In this document: one piece after another, positions 1 through 6,778 of the stretch | Position numbering within the stretch: the stretch's first letter is position 1 | Layout: each line of letters opens with the position of its first letter | DNA from: CAZWFW01 sp964633445 | GTDB lineage: Archaea > Undinarchaeota > CAZWFW01 | Reading direction: 5' to 3' | Assembly: GCA_964633445.1 (NCBI GenBank) | Contig: CAZWFW010000007.1 | Coordinates: 1 to 26,727 of the forward strand | Length of the DNA stretch: 26,727 bases | The notes under the pieces: generated by a model | Seen by the model: only the letters and a program-made list of their open reading frames with translations | Told to the model about the DNA's origin: nothing | The model's database searches: none | Program-made: the position numbers and the translations under genes

Positions 1-52
1 TTTGCAGCTTTATATAACTTATTTTATGCAAGGAGGTGATAGGTTGACAGGC
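1..52 (+). pseudogene. 3' end of a degraded DDE transposase, cut by the window edge
   Basis: The first 39 bases translate as FAALYNLFYARR-stop. This closely parallels the C-terminus FAALYNGLIIGRWLS of the transposase remnant at 3850-4341. The similarity continues past the stop into a shared GTTGACA(A/G)GCT, which probably marks the end of the element. Only the extreme 3' end is in the window, so completeness cannot be judged. It has the same orientation as the second copy. Confidence 0.6.
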
Positions 53-139
53 TCTTTGCATCAAAACTACTCCTTATAAATATCATTACAAAGAACTCTG
101 TAATACTGTCCAAATATACTTTATGTCAGCTACTTGTGC

Positions 140-310
140 GTGAACTACCACCGTTCATGGAACGGTGGCTTCCCTCAGATAAACACCACCACGGCTGGGG
201 TCGGGCTGTTCACGAGCCCGATGCCACCCATCAAAAGTATTTGAATATTTCCCACTACCTCCCCCTAATCCACCCACTGTTTTTGAAAACGGTGGTACTC
301 TTAGCGACAT
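140..310 (-). pseudogene. IS200/IS605-type right end with TnpB C-terminal tail remnant
   Basis: On the minus strand a short open stretch (310 down to 155) rich in Gly, Arg and Pro runs into a perfect 9-bp hairpin at 148-168 with loop ATG. TAGTTCAC follows (complement of 140-147). The order GGAAGCC, hairpin, TAGTTCAC is the usual layout of the 3' end of TnpB-type IS605 elements, and it recurs at 5959-5987 and 7986-8018. A second perfect 7-bp hairpin lies at 201-221. No zinc ribbon or catalytic core can be read upstream on the minus strand, so this is a fragment. The plus-strand ORF through the same bases is not considered real. Confidence 0.5.
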
Positions 311-425
311 TTTTATAGATAGTGCAATTTTTTGATAATCTTGTTTAATTAAAAAATCTTGTCACCTGTGAAAAAATTCATAAATTAAAACTTTGTCTTA
401 GTAATAGTGTAACCTGACATATAGC

Positions 426-1358
426 ATGCTCGAGAAAATCCTAAAGAACAAAGAGAAAATTCTCGTAGTTGGTGTAGGTGGAGGAGGTGATATCACCAGC
501 ACTTTAATTTTAAGAAAGAGACTTAAAAAGATTAATAAAGAAGTTACCATTGGTAACGTCGCTTGGAAGCGATATGAGGAGGATCCCAGAGCAATAGCAA
601 GGAAAGTTGATGATTTTGAAAATATTGAAAAGATTTCCGAAACCACTTTTCTTATAAACAAAAACTCAAAGCTTAAAGATGGTGTTGTTTTCGATGAATT
701 TAAGTTTGCTAAGTATTATAATGAGAAAATCTTGATGGTTGATGTGACTAAGGGTGTCAGGGGTATTATCAATGGGTTGGATAAGGCAATAGATTTGCTA
801 GGCATCGATTTCATTATTGGTATTGATGGGGGCGGTGATTCCCTCGCAACAGGTTCTGAAAAAACACTAAAAAGTCCATTAATAGATGCTATGATGACAG
901 CTGCACTAACGAATATTAAAATTCCCAGCATTCTTTGCATATTTGCCTATGGCTGTGACGGAGAACTTACCTTTGACGAGTTAAACAAAAATTTTGCGGA
1001 GTTAATTAAAAATAATGGATTCCTATTTGCAACAAGTTTATATGAGGATGAGATAGCAGAAATGGAGGAAATTCTAAAACTCACTCACAGCGAAGTTGCA
1101 AGGCTTGGTATAATGGCTGCTAAAGGCGACTTTGGTATTAAAATTTTAAGGAAGGGAAGCAGAGTTGTTTATTTAACTCCCTTCTCATCCTTGCTACTAT
1201 TTTTCAAAACTGAAAAGGTTTACGAGCATAATAGACTTTGTAAACTAGTGGGGAAAACTCAAAGCCTTGAGGAAGCTAACGAAAAGTTGCTTAAAGCTGG
1301 TGTGAAAACGGAGTATGAGTGGAAAAAGGAAGCGCTAAGGAAAAATGGGAACGTCTAG
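426..1358 (+). CDS. DUF1152 family protein
   Basis: This 310-residue protein belongs to DUF1152, a family of unknown function found mostly in archaea and some actinobacteria. Two Gly-rich motifs are clear: VGVGGGGD near residue 16, which looks like a nucleotide-binding loop after the first beta strand, and GIDGGGDS near residue 134, the family signature. No signal peptide or membrane segment is seen, so it is probably cytoplasmic. Length is normal for the family. An AT-rich stretch around 378-388 could be its TATA box, giving a short leader. It stands alone: the next gene begins about 70 bases later with its own promoter. The family call is firm; no reaction is known. Confidence 0.85.
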   Translation: MLEKILKNKEKILVVGVGGGGDITSTLILRKRLKKINKEVTIGNVAWKRYEEDPRAIARKVDDFENIEKISETTFLINKNSKLKDGVVFDEFKFAKYYNEKILMVDVTKGVRGIINGLDKAIDLLGIDFIIGIDGGGDSLATGSEKTLKSPLIDAMMTAALTNIKIPSILCIFAYGCDGELTFDELNKNFAELIKNNGFLFATSLYEDEIAEMEEILKLTHSEVARLGIMAAKGDFGIKILRKGSRVVYLTPFSSLLLFFKTEKVYEHNRLCKLVGKTQSLEEANEKLLKAGVKTEYEWKKEALRKNGNV

Positions 1359-1396
1359 GAATTAGGAGAGTATTTTTCCTTAAAAATGCGAAAAAG

Positions 1397-1405
1397 ATTT
1401 TAATA
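1397..1405 (+). promoter_or_regulatory. TATA box for the Nudix gene (near-leaderless)
   Basis: ATTTTAATA is centred about 27 bases before the ATG at 1428. This is the archaeal TATA-to-start distance that yields a transcript with almost no 5' UTR. No Shine-Dalgarno sequence precedes the ATG, which agrees. Confidence 0.45.
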
Positions 1406-1427
1406 GTTACCAAGATATCGTAAATTT

Positions 1428-1832
1428 ATGAGACAGAAACATCCGAGAATAGCTGTTGACATTATAATAAAGCGGAGGAATAATAAATTTGTTCTTATAA
1501 AAAGGGCAAACAATCCTTTCAAGGATTTCTGGGCACTACCAGGCGGATTTGTGGAATATGGAGAAACTGTTGAGCAAGCAGCAATTAGAGAAGCTAAGGA
1601 GGAGACCGGATTAGACGTTGAGCCTTTAGGAATACTTGGTGTTTATTCAGAACCAAGCAGAGATCCAAGAGGTCACGTAGTTTCAATAGTATTTTTAGCT
1701 TTAGAAAAGGGAGGTAATTTAAAGGCTTCAAGCGATGCTAAGCAAGTTGAGGAATTCGAAAAAATACCTAGGAAATTGGCTTTCGATCATAAAAAAATAT
1801 TAGAAGATGCAAAATGGTTCTTGAGCACCTGA
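1428..1832 (+). CDS. Nudix hydrolase (ADP-ribose pyrophosphatase-like)
   Basis: This 134-residue Nudix hydrolase cleaves nucleoside diphosphates linked to another moiety. Archaeal members of this size with the N-terminal pattern seen here often act on ADP-ribose, but substrate cannot be read from sequence. The Nudix box is complete at residues 40-62: G40, E46, then REAKEETGL with R54, E55, E58, E59 and G61, the residues that bind the catalytic divalent metal. LPGG precedes the box as expected. It is a single-domain cytoplasmic protein of usual length. Its last 19 bases overlap the SpoIIM-like gene, so the two are probably cotranscribed. Confidence 0.9.
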   Translation: MRQKHPRIAVDIIIKRRNNKFVLIKRANNPFKDFWALPGGFVEYGETVEQAAIREAKEETGLDVEPLGILGVYSEPSRDPRGHVVSIVFLALEKGGNLKASSDAKQVEEFEKIPRKLAFDHKKILEDAKWFLST

Positions 1833-2671
1833 TAAACCTGGGTGAGTTAAAGAAACCATATTTGCTTTTCATATACGCATCTCTCATTACTATAGTATCA
1901 GTTTCCCTAGCATTCCTAATTTTCCCAAAAAATACTGGTTTAGTTTCCCTATTTTTTATTACCATAGCGTTTCTTCCAATAACTTCAGGTCTTTTAAGAA
2001 AATGTGAACGAGAAATCAAGCAAAATAAATTTGAATATGGCAGTATTTTGAAATTCTATTTTATATTTTTTCTGGGCATAACAACAACTTTTTTCACACT
2101 CTTCGTAACACTTCCGAAGGATGTCATATTCTTAATATTCTATGAGCAAATAGAAACTACTAAAGTTATTAGCGGAGAAGTTGGAGATGCTTTCCTGGTT
2201 GTAAATGCTGAGATTGCTAAATGCTACGGAGCCACATCCGCCAAGGATATTTTTTTGTTTATTCTTCAAAATAACCTAAAAGTGCTCTACACATGCATTT
2301 TATTATCCTTACTTTTCAGTACAGGCGCTATCTTTATTATTTCATGGAACTCCTCAGTAGTTGCAGCAGCAATAGGAATGATAGCAAGAAGCAGCATATA
2401 CGAGTTTGCTCGTATGCACGCATTTGAAAAACTAGCTAGTTATTTCGCTATATACTCAATAAGCATAGCAAGTCTGATGATTCACGGATTCTTCGAATTA
2501 TCAGCTTATTTTATAGGCGGTGTAGCTGGAGGAATACTATCGGTCGCAACAGTAAATAGAGATTACGCACCTGAAATAGCTAAAAGGGTGTTGCTATTGA
2601 TACTTGTGGCATCAATTCTCATCCTATTAGGAGCGTTCATTGAGGTTTACATCACTCCCCTAACAATATGA
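1814..2671 (+). CDS. SpoIIM/DUF95-like integral membrane protein
   Basis: This 285-residue multi-spanning membrane protein resembles the stage II sporulation protein M (DUF95) family, which is widespread in archaea with no known biochemical role. About six hydrophobic segments are visible, near residues 19-38, 45-60, 83-105, 158-180, 205-232 and 258-282. The fifth carries the family-typical pattern of a His in the membrane (MIHGFFELSAYFIGG) followed by a small-residue GGVAGGIL stretch. The start overlaps the Nudix gene by 19 bases and the stop overlaps the next ATG (ATGATAG), indicating translational coupling in a three-gene unit. Confidence 0.8.
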   Translation: MVLEHLINLGELKKPYLLFIYASLITIVSVSLAFLIFPKNTGLVSLFFITIAFLPITSGLLRKCEREIKQNKFEYGSILKFYFIFFLGITTTFFTLFVTLPKDVIFLIFYEQIETTKVISGEVGDAFLVVNAEIAKCYGATSAKDIFLFILQNNLKVLYTCILLSLLFSTGAIFIISWNSSVVAAAIGMIARSSIYEFARMHAFEKLASYFAIYSISIASLMIHGFFELSAYFIGGVAGGILSVATVNRDYAPEIAKRVLLLILVASILILLGAFIEVYITPLTI

Positions 2672-3129
2672 TAGAAATTGCAAAATTTATTCTAGAAACC
2701 TTTAAGCCAAAAAAGGTTGTTGAAGTAGGTATAGGGAATTTTCCAGATATTGCCATCATTCTAAGCAAACATTGCAAAGTGGTTGCTACAGACGTTAGGA
2801 AAACAGAGGTTCCAAGAGGTATAGAGTTTCATCTGGATGATATCACGAGACCTTACATTAGAATTTATAAAAATGCCGATTTGATTTACTCAGTAAGACC
2901 ACCTGTTTCGCTTGTGCCGTACATTGCAAAAGTTGCAAGAAAAGTTAATGCAGATATGCTAATTCTACCATTTAAAACAGATTATCTCCCTGTAAGACTG
3001 GATTTTCAATATAATTATCTGATTAATATTAGAAGGCTTCATCTCTACCTCTTTTCAAATAAAAAATTAGAGTTGTCTTCTAAATTAACTTTTAAGGCTC
3101 TGCAACCTTACGACTTTGAATCTTACTAA
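2668..3129 (+). CDS. UPF0146 family protein
   Basis: This 153-residue protein matches UPF0146, a small archaeal family that looks like a pared-down Rossmann methyltransferase fold. The opening VVEVGIGNFPDIA (about residues 17-29) resembles a SAM-binding motif I, and VVATDVR resembles the acidic motif II region. No catalytic methyltransferase motif is evident and no activity is established. It is coupled to the SpoIIM-like gene through ATGA. Its 3' end overlaps the oppositely oriented gene ending at 3092 by 38 bases. Confidence 0.75.
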   Translation: MIEIAKFILETFKPKKVVEVGIGNFPDIAIILSKHCKVVATDVRKTEVPRGIEFHLDDITRPYIRIYKNADLIYSVRPPVSLVPYIAKVARKVNADMLILPFKTDYLPVRLDFQYNYLINIRRLHLYLFSNKKLELSSKLTFKALQPYDFESY

Positions 3130-3517
3130 TTAGGGCCAAATGCGAGAGCTTTGTTACTATCTCAGCAATGCTAACAAGCGTTTCCTGAGCCTCAGCAGCA
3201 CTAAGGGTAATTTTACTTGGTTCTATAATTTCAACAGCACTAGGCCCATAGCACGCTGCTAGTCTTGCCAGTGTTTCAAAATTTTTTGCAACTAAGCCTA
3301 ACTCAACATTTGTAGAATACCAACTTTTATCTACTTCAATAACTTCATCAAAATTTTTTTCATAAATCAACACGCCGTCTTCATTGTTCATTCTTCCAAC
3401 CAAATCACGGATAGCCTTGTTCACAAAATCTTTATCATTTCCCTGAACTTCTATTATGAACCTTGCATCAATCCACCCTTCACCAACCTTTTCCATTGCC
3501 TTCTCCTTCAAGCTCAT
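3092..3517 (-). CDS. Conserved archaeal protein of unknown function
   Basis: I do not recognise this 141-residue protein. It has no signal peptide or membrane segment and reads like a compact alpha/beta domain. The first half, with patterns such as DARFIIEVQGNDKDFV and GVLIYEKNFDEVIEV, suggests beta strands. The second half is helical: LARLAACYGPSAVEIIEP, then a long helix of about 35 residues. Clean codon use, a plausible TATA-like stretch just upstream (near 3540) and a start directly after an AT-rich leaderless promoter argue that it is real. It converges on UPF0146 with a 38-base tail-to-tail overlap. Confidence 0.65.
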   Translation of the reverse strand: MSLKEKAMEKVGEGWIDARFIIEVQGNDKDFVNKAIRDLVGRMNNEDGVLIYEKNFDEVIEVDKSWYSTNVELGLVAKNFETLARLAACYGPSAVEIIEPSKITLSAAEAQETLVSIAEIVTKLSHLALISKIQSRKVAEP

Positions 3518-3849
3518 GAAAAATTAAAAACACCATCTTAATAATTGCTTTATCCTTGTTTACTTTTTAACTTAAATCTTAGTTTTAGACAAACTTTACC
3601 ACTATTTCCCGTTGCTTGCAAGATATGATAAGATGATACTATGCAAATAGATCTTTCAATGATGACGTCTCCGCAAAACTCGCTAAATATCTTTAGAGAT
3701 GCGGAAAGTTGATAATATTGGAAAGAAATAATGCATTAGACTTACCAAAGAATCTTTGATATGCTATTATCGAAAAGTTTTATGAAAGCAAGAAAGTGAA
3801 AGGAAATATTTAAATACTTCCCCGAACATATTCTCTTGTAACCAACTAG
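3518..3849. other. Intergenic AT-rich region, no gene recognised
   Basis: The left part holds the promoter of the minus-strand gene that starts at 3517. At 3808-3818 ATATTTAAATA forms a good TATA box for the broken transposase downstream. At 3833-3846 CTCTTGTAACC resembles the inverse of the element's 3' terminal GTTGACAAGCT and may be its left terminal repeat. Short peptides can be read between (for example from 3641) but none is convincing. Confidence 0.4.
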
Positions 3850-4341
3850 GTGATCGTCAAATCTCAATGTCTTGCATTGCTGCTTTATTTTTCAGGGTTA
3901 TCATTATGTAAGGCTGCAGAATTCGCAAAGATTAGCCATGAGAGCGTGAGAAGAATATACAAGAGAGCAAGAAGGTTATTTAATCCAAAGAAAAAGAAGC
4001 GCAAAGCTGTTGCAGTAGATGAGACAAAAATTTACGGTTTTTATATTTTTGCTGCAATAGATGTTAGCAGCAACGAAATAATTGCAACATATGCAAGTAA
4101 AGGACGTAGCAGCTTGGATGCATTTGCGATAGAGGGAAATGGTATAGTTATGCTTTTGAAAGATTGGGATTAAACTATAAGCATGAAAAATTTGGTTTAA
4201 GGAATGCAATTGAGAACTAAGAGATTTTACAATTGCTTCCATGCTAATAGCCTTTTTGGGAAATTTAAAGCTGTTTATGAATTTTGCTTGAGTTTTGCAG
4301 CTCTGTATAATGGTTTGATTATAGGGAGGTGGTTAAGTTGA
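3850..4341 (+). pseudogene. DDE transposase, frameshifted and internally deleted (IS6-like)
   Basis: The first frame (GTG at 3850 to the stop at 4171-4173) has a helix-turn-helix-like N-terminus (AAEFAKISHESVRRIYKRAR) and the first catalytic block AVAVDETKIYGFY...AAIDVSSNEIIATYASKGRSSLDA, where D in VDET is the likely first catalytic Asp. The reading then jumps: from 4140 another frame reads WYSYAFERLGLNYKHEKFG up to TAA at 4218. From 4219 the first frame resumes as KRFYNCFHANSLFGKFKAVYEF to TGA at 4339. The middle of the catalytic domain, including the second Asp, is missing. The block order matches IS6-type archaeal transposases. The same 3' end appears at position 1. It is inactive. Confidence 0.8.
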
Positions 4342-4367
4342 CAAGCTGGATATTTTATACGTAATGT

Positions 4368-4376
4368 TTTTATATT
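4368..4376 (+). promoter_or_regulatory. TATA box for the rpl7ae leader RNA
   Basis: TTTATATT lies about 25 bases before 4397-4399. That is exactly where the long closing stem of the predicted leader RNA begins, which supports transcription starting there. Confidence 0.45.
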
Positions 4377-4398
4377 ATCCTTTTTCTAAATATACATA

Positions 4399-4569
4399 AG
4401 TCCCGTCTTTCAGGCAGCCTAGCTGCCTATCAGGGCAAACCTTCGGATGTGGGGCTCTGGGGTTACCCCGAAAGGGGACGAGACTAATATTTACTCCCAA
4501 TGAACCCTGAGGGAGTTGAGGTTGATGTGTCCCAAGGTGGACATATGTCTATGAAAGACTATGTCCACC
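4399..4569 (+). ncRNA. Structured leader RNA upstream of rpl7ae (function unknown)
   Basis: This is a GC-rich island in AT-rich surroundings with nested complementarity. A closing stem pairs 4399-4407 with 4477-4485 (one mismatch). Inside it are a perfect 7-bp hairpin at 4412-4428, a 6-bp stem 4431-4436/4454-4459 around a C-UUCG-G tetraloop, and a CCCC-GAAA-GGGG hairpin at 4466-4477. That last hairpin competes for base 4477. Outside it follow a 6-bp hairpin at 4493-4516 and a long hairpin at 4536-4569: 10 bp, a bulged T, 4 bp, loop ATGAA. A closed multi-hairpin domain ahead of a ribosomal operon looks like a cis-regulatory element or a separately processed ncRNA. I could not match it to tRNA, 5S, SRP, RNase P or a known archaeal riboswitch. 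Confidence 0.55.
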
Positions 4570-4593
4570 GAACCCCTTCCTTGCGATAATGGG

Positions 4594-4610
4594 ATGATGA
4601 GAGGTGATGA
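4594..4610 (+). promoter_or_regulatory. rpl7ae ribosome-binding site with two box-C-like motifs
   Basis: GAGGTGAT at 4601-4608 is a strong Shine-Dalgarno match five bases before the ATG at 4614. ATGATGA (4594-4600) and GTGATGA (4604-4610) both fit the box C consensus RTGATGA, half of the kink-turn that L7Ae binds. A CTGA (box D sequence) occurs at 4507-4510. The second motif overlaps the ribosome-binding site, so L7Ae binding here could block its own translation. That is inference; a complete kink-turn was not demonstrated. Confidence 0.45.
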
Positions 4611-4613
4611 GAA

Positions 4614-5015
4614 ATGGCAAAGCCTAAATATGTAAGATTTGAGGTTCCAGAAAGTTTGGCAAATAAGGCGTATGATATCTTCGAAAAAGCGAGAGAAACC
4701 GGCAAAATAAAAAAGGGAACCAACGAAACTACGAAGGCTGTTGAAAGGGGTGAAGCTAAACTTGTTTTAATTGCTGAGGATGTCGATCCCGAAGAAATAG
4801 TTGCTCATCTACCAATGCTATGCGAGGAAAAGGGAGTACCCTACATCTACGTTCCAAGTAAAGAGGAATTAGGCAAAAGAGCGGGTATAGAAGTGGCAGC
4901 AGCATCTACTTGTATAATTGATCCTGGAGAGGCAAAGAGCGACATAGAAGAGCTTATAAAGAAGATTGAGGAACTAAAAAAAGGTGGTAAAGGTGGCAAA
5001 GAAGAAGGAAAGTAG
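4614..5015 (+). CDS. rpl7ae: Ribosomal protein L7Ae (kink-turn binding protein)
   Basis: L7Ae of 133 residues. In archaea it is a large-subunit protein and also the kink-turn binding core of box C/D and H/ACA ribonucleoproteins and of RNase P. The family signature RGEAKLVLIAEDVDPEEIVAHLP lies near residues 45-67, followed by EEKGVPYIYVPSKEELG. The fold is complete to about residue 120, and a short Lys/Gly/Glu tail ends the protein. The start is fixed by a strong Shine-Dalgarno site. It overlaps rps28e at its 3' end. The RNase P protein 3 gene is also in this window (19983). Confidence 0.96.
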   Translation: MAKPKYVRFEVPESLANKAYDIFEKARETGKIKKGTNETTKAVERGEAKLVLIAEDVDPEEIVAHLPMLCEEKGVPYIYVPSKEELGKRAGIEVAAASTCIIDPGEAKSDIEELIKKIEELKKGGKGGKEEGK

Positions 5016-5229
5016 GGGTTTTACAGAGGATGCTACACCAGCAGAAGTTATTGAGATTATAAAGAGAACTGGAGTTAGCGGGGAAATAACTCAGGTCAGA
5101 TGCAGAATTCTAGGAGGAAAAGATAAAGGAAGAATTTTGAAAAGAAACGTTAAAGGACCCGTAAAAATTGGTGATACATTGATGCTAAGAGAAACTGAAA
5201 TGGAAGCTATAGAGATAAAGCAAGTTTGA
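4993..5229 (+). CDS. rps28e: Ribosomal protein S28e
   Basis: Small ribosomal subunit protein S28e of about 78 residues. The archaeal signature is intact: ATPAEVIEIIKRTG, then QVRCRILGGKDKGR, NVKGPVKIGD and LMLRETEMEA. I choose the GTG at 4993 because AAGGTGGT at 4981-4988 then sits at normal Shine-Dalgarno spacing; a GTG at 4984 would add three residues and cannot be excluded. The gene begins inside rpl7ae, so the two are translationally coupled. The pairing L7Ae-S28e is common in euryarchaea. Confidence 0.95.
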   Translation: MAKKKESRGFTEDATPAEVIEIIKRTGVSGEITQVRCRILGGKDKGRILKRNVKGPVKIGDTLMLRETEMEAIEIKQV

Positions 5230-5268
5230 GGATAACATTAAATTCTTCCGCTTACTATATTTTATTTT

Positions 5269-5688
5269 ATGAAGGAGGATTTGCCTGTAGTACCTACTAA
5301 CTTTGAGGATGCTTACAAGCTTGCGGCAATTTTATTTGCAGCATCATTTTTTCATCCAAAAATATTTAGCTTAGCAAAGTTAGGAAAATTGGATATACAA
5401 TTAGTAAATTCCTTATATTCCTCAGCATTAGATTTCGCTCTTGAAAAAGCAAATTTAAAGAAAAAAGCTGAGCATAGCGAGGTTAGAGAAATAATTAATG
5501 ACATTTATACAAAGTTATTGAAAAAGAAGGAGAAATTTTTCAATGAATTACTCCAAATGGAAGAAGAAAGTGTCGCTGAGGATATAAACATTTTGATAAA
5601 AAAATTAGAGAAATTTAGAAGGGATAAGGAGGATCTCATCGATAAACTAGAGTTTGTAGAAAAGAAGATAAAGAAAATAATTAGCTAG
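5269..5688 (+). CDS. Unknown alpha-helical protein
   Basis: I do not recognise this 139-residue, highly charged protein. Residues 10-60 form amphipathic helices. Residues 62-139 are rich in Lys and Glu with a heptad-like pattern (KKKEKFFNELLQMEEESVAED, then IKKLEKFRRDKEDLIDKL), suggesting a coiled coil. No membrane segment is seen. It starts 39 bases after rps28e and probably belongs to the same transcript. A GGAGG at 5273-5277 inside the first codons could instead serve a TTG start at 5281. The last base of its TAG stop is the first base of tRNA-Leu, so the mRNA and tRNA overlap. Confidence 0.6.
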   Translation: MKEDLPVVPTNFEDAYKLAAILFAASFFHPKIFSLAKLGKLDIQLVNSLYSSALDFALEKANLKKKAEHSEVREIINDIYTKLLKKKEKFFNELLQMEEESVAEDINILIKKLEKFRRDKEDLIDKLEFVEKKIKKIIS

Positions 5689-5773
5689 TGGGGGTGCCCG
5701 AGCTTGGCCGAAGGGGCCGGTTTCAGGAGCCGGTGGCTTAGTGCCTTCGCGGGTTCAAATCCCGCCCCCCGCA
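5688..5773 (+). tRNA. tRNA-Leu(CAG)
   Basis: The cloverleaf is complete and of class II type. The acceptor GTGGGGG pairs with CCCCCGC (one T-G), and the D arm lies in CCCGAGCTTGGCCGAAGGG. The anticodon stem CCGGT/GCCGG encloses the loop TTCAGGA with anticodon CAG. An extended variable arm, TGGCTTAGTGCCTTC, and the T arm GCGGG-TTCAAAT-CCCGC follow. The long variable arm plus CAG anticodon gives leucine. The discriminator base is A and CCA is not encoded. No separate promoter is evident; it may be released from the rpl7ae transcript. Confidence 0.95.
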
Positions 5774-5823
5774 CTGATCTTCCTGCTGCTTGTAGGAAAA
5801 GCTTTCAAGCCAAATAAGAAGAA

Positions 5824-5987
5824 GGTTTTAGTTCTGAATTTGCCCGAGTTGATGGTAGAGAGTTTAGATGTCCTATGTGTGGTTTGAAATACACAATAGA
5901 GATTTAAAACTCTGCAATCAACCTAGCCCATACCTTAATGAGAAGCATGGGATGGAAAGAAGCCCGTTCATAAGGTGGGTAGTTCAC
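5824..5987 (+). pseudogene. TnpB C-terminal remnant with IS605-type right end
   Basis: Reading from 5824 through one in-frame TAA at 5905 gives VDGREFRCPMCGLKY, the second half of a TnpB zinc ribbon (Cys-x2-Cys). NSAINLAHTLMRSMGWKEARS then aligns with the usual DRDxNAAxNI tail, and the reading stops at 5971. The catalytic Asp has been lost at the TAA. The sequence then shows the right-end layout GAAGCC, a hairpin 5963-5979 (6 pairs, half of them G-T, loop CATAA) and TAGTTCAC (5980-5987). It lies 50 bases after tRNA-Leu, and its terminal motif contains the stop codon of the opposing pilin-like gene. The annotated-looking ORF at 5868-6065 is a shadow. Confidence 0.75.
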
Positions 5988-6343
5988 TTTGTAAAATTAA
6001 AGGTGAAAATGACAGTTGCGCCCCTGCTTTTTATTGTGCATGTTCCATTTATTCCTAAATCGTAAACAGTATAATTTAAATTGCAAGTGTAACCAGCTTC
6101 CTGACACATTCTATAAAAAAGTAATGAGGTCCCATTTGCTAAATCGGTTAGTTCAGAAGTATTATTTGACAAAATAACAATTTCTCTAAGGGTTTCTTTA
6201 ATATTTACCGCAACATGTGTTAAATCATTATAGTAGATGCTAAAGAAATTTATTCTTCCACTTTCATGCATCATGCTAGCGATATCACCCATAATTATGA
6301 TCGTAACGACCACAATTAAAATATAGAATTGCGCTTTTTTCAT
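5984..6343 (-). CDS. Small pilin-like secreted protein, sequon-rich
   Basis: The protein has 119 residues. The N-terminus MKKAQFYILIVVVTIIIMG is a class III-type signal: basic residues, a probable prepilin peptidase cut before Q5 (K-K-A then Q), and a hydrophobic helix. The exterior part has about six N-x-S/T sequons (NNTS, NGTS, NYT, NGT, NFT) and two Cys. I know no family for it. It is the last gene of the pilus locus, separated by three bases from the pilin-like gene upstream. Its stop codon TGA lies within the terminal motif GTGAACTA of an IS605 remnant, so the original C-terminus may have been longer. Confidence 0.6.
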   Translation of the reverse strand: MKKAQFYILIVVVTIIIMGDIASMMHESGRINFFSIYYNDLTHVAVNIKETLREIVILSNNTSELTDLANGTSLLFYRMCQEAGYTCNLNYTVYDLGINGTCTIKSRGATVIFTFNFTK

Positions 6344-6346
6344 TTC

Positions 6347-6778
6347 CTATCCGCCCACATGCCACAACTCCAGCTTTGCCAAATATGGCATTAAAGTTCC
6401 ACTTTCATTCGCTACGAATAAAGCATACGCTGAGACCTTCCTAAAAGTACCTATCAAAGGTACGCTTTTATTAGCAACAAGTGTAAAGTTGCCATCAGCA
6501 TTTGTAGCATTAAGGATGCTTAGCTTGAACCCTATCCCATACGGAAGTAAACTCTCCGTATAATTTTTAAGGTCTGTAGCGTTGTAAGTGTTGTTAACAT
6601 AGCCAACAAGATAACCCTCCCTATTCATCATCATCAGGATATCTTTAGCATAATAAGTTAAAATTAAGTCTCTGTATTCTGGAACTTCCATTTTTGATAT
6701 ATATGCAATAAATATAAAGAACAATATCGCCGCAAATAGTACCTCGGTAGTTCTTAGCCACGCTTTTTTTCCTTTCAT
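6347..6778 (-). CDS. Pilin-like secreted protein, sequon-rich
   Basis: The protein has 143 residues from the ATG at 6778, chosen because it places the basic segment KGKKA directly before the hydrophobic helix LFAAILFFIFIAYI. Longer starts at 6784 or 6814 add a short extension. A Glu occurs six residues after the likely cut (WLRTTE), reminiscent of the Glu near the start of mature pilins. The rest is exterior and carries seven N-x-S/T sequons (NNT, NAT, NYT, NAT, NFT, NKS, NES), an unusually high density, suggesting heavy N-glycosylation. Function is unknown. It forms a pair with the next gene and probably has its own promoter (ATTTAAAT near 6815). Confidence 0.55.
   Translation of the reverse strand: MKGKKAWLRTTEVLFAAILFFIFIAYISKMEVPEYRDLILTYYAKDILMMMNREGYLVGYVNNTYNATDLKNYTESLLPYGIGFKLSILNATNADGNFTLVANKSVPLIGTFRKVSAYALFVANESGTLMPYLAKLELWHVGG

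Noticed and set aside
136..318. Plus-strand ORF of 60 codons at the left end
   Set aside because: It runs through the 9-bp IS605 hairpin and has repetitive His/Pro composition. The minus strand fits a TnpB tail better.
4399..4569. RNase P RNA, SRP RNA, 5S rRNA or a known riboswitch in the rpl7ae leader
   Set aside because: The conserved cores I would expect are absent: the SRP helix 8 loop, the RNase P CR-I/CR-V blocks, tRNA-like T loops, and TPP or fluoride cores. It is left as unassigned.
4505..4610. A complete kink-turn in the rpl7ae leader
   Set aside because: Box C and box D sequences are present, but I could not build a convincing helix pair around tandem G-A pairs by eye. It is kept only as a hypothesis.
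5868..6065. Plus-strand ORF of 65 codons after tRNA-Leu
   Set aside because: It is a frame-shifted shadow of the TnpB remnant and of the opposing pilin-like gene.
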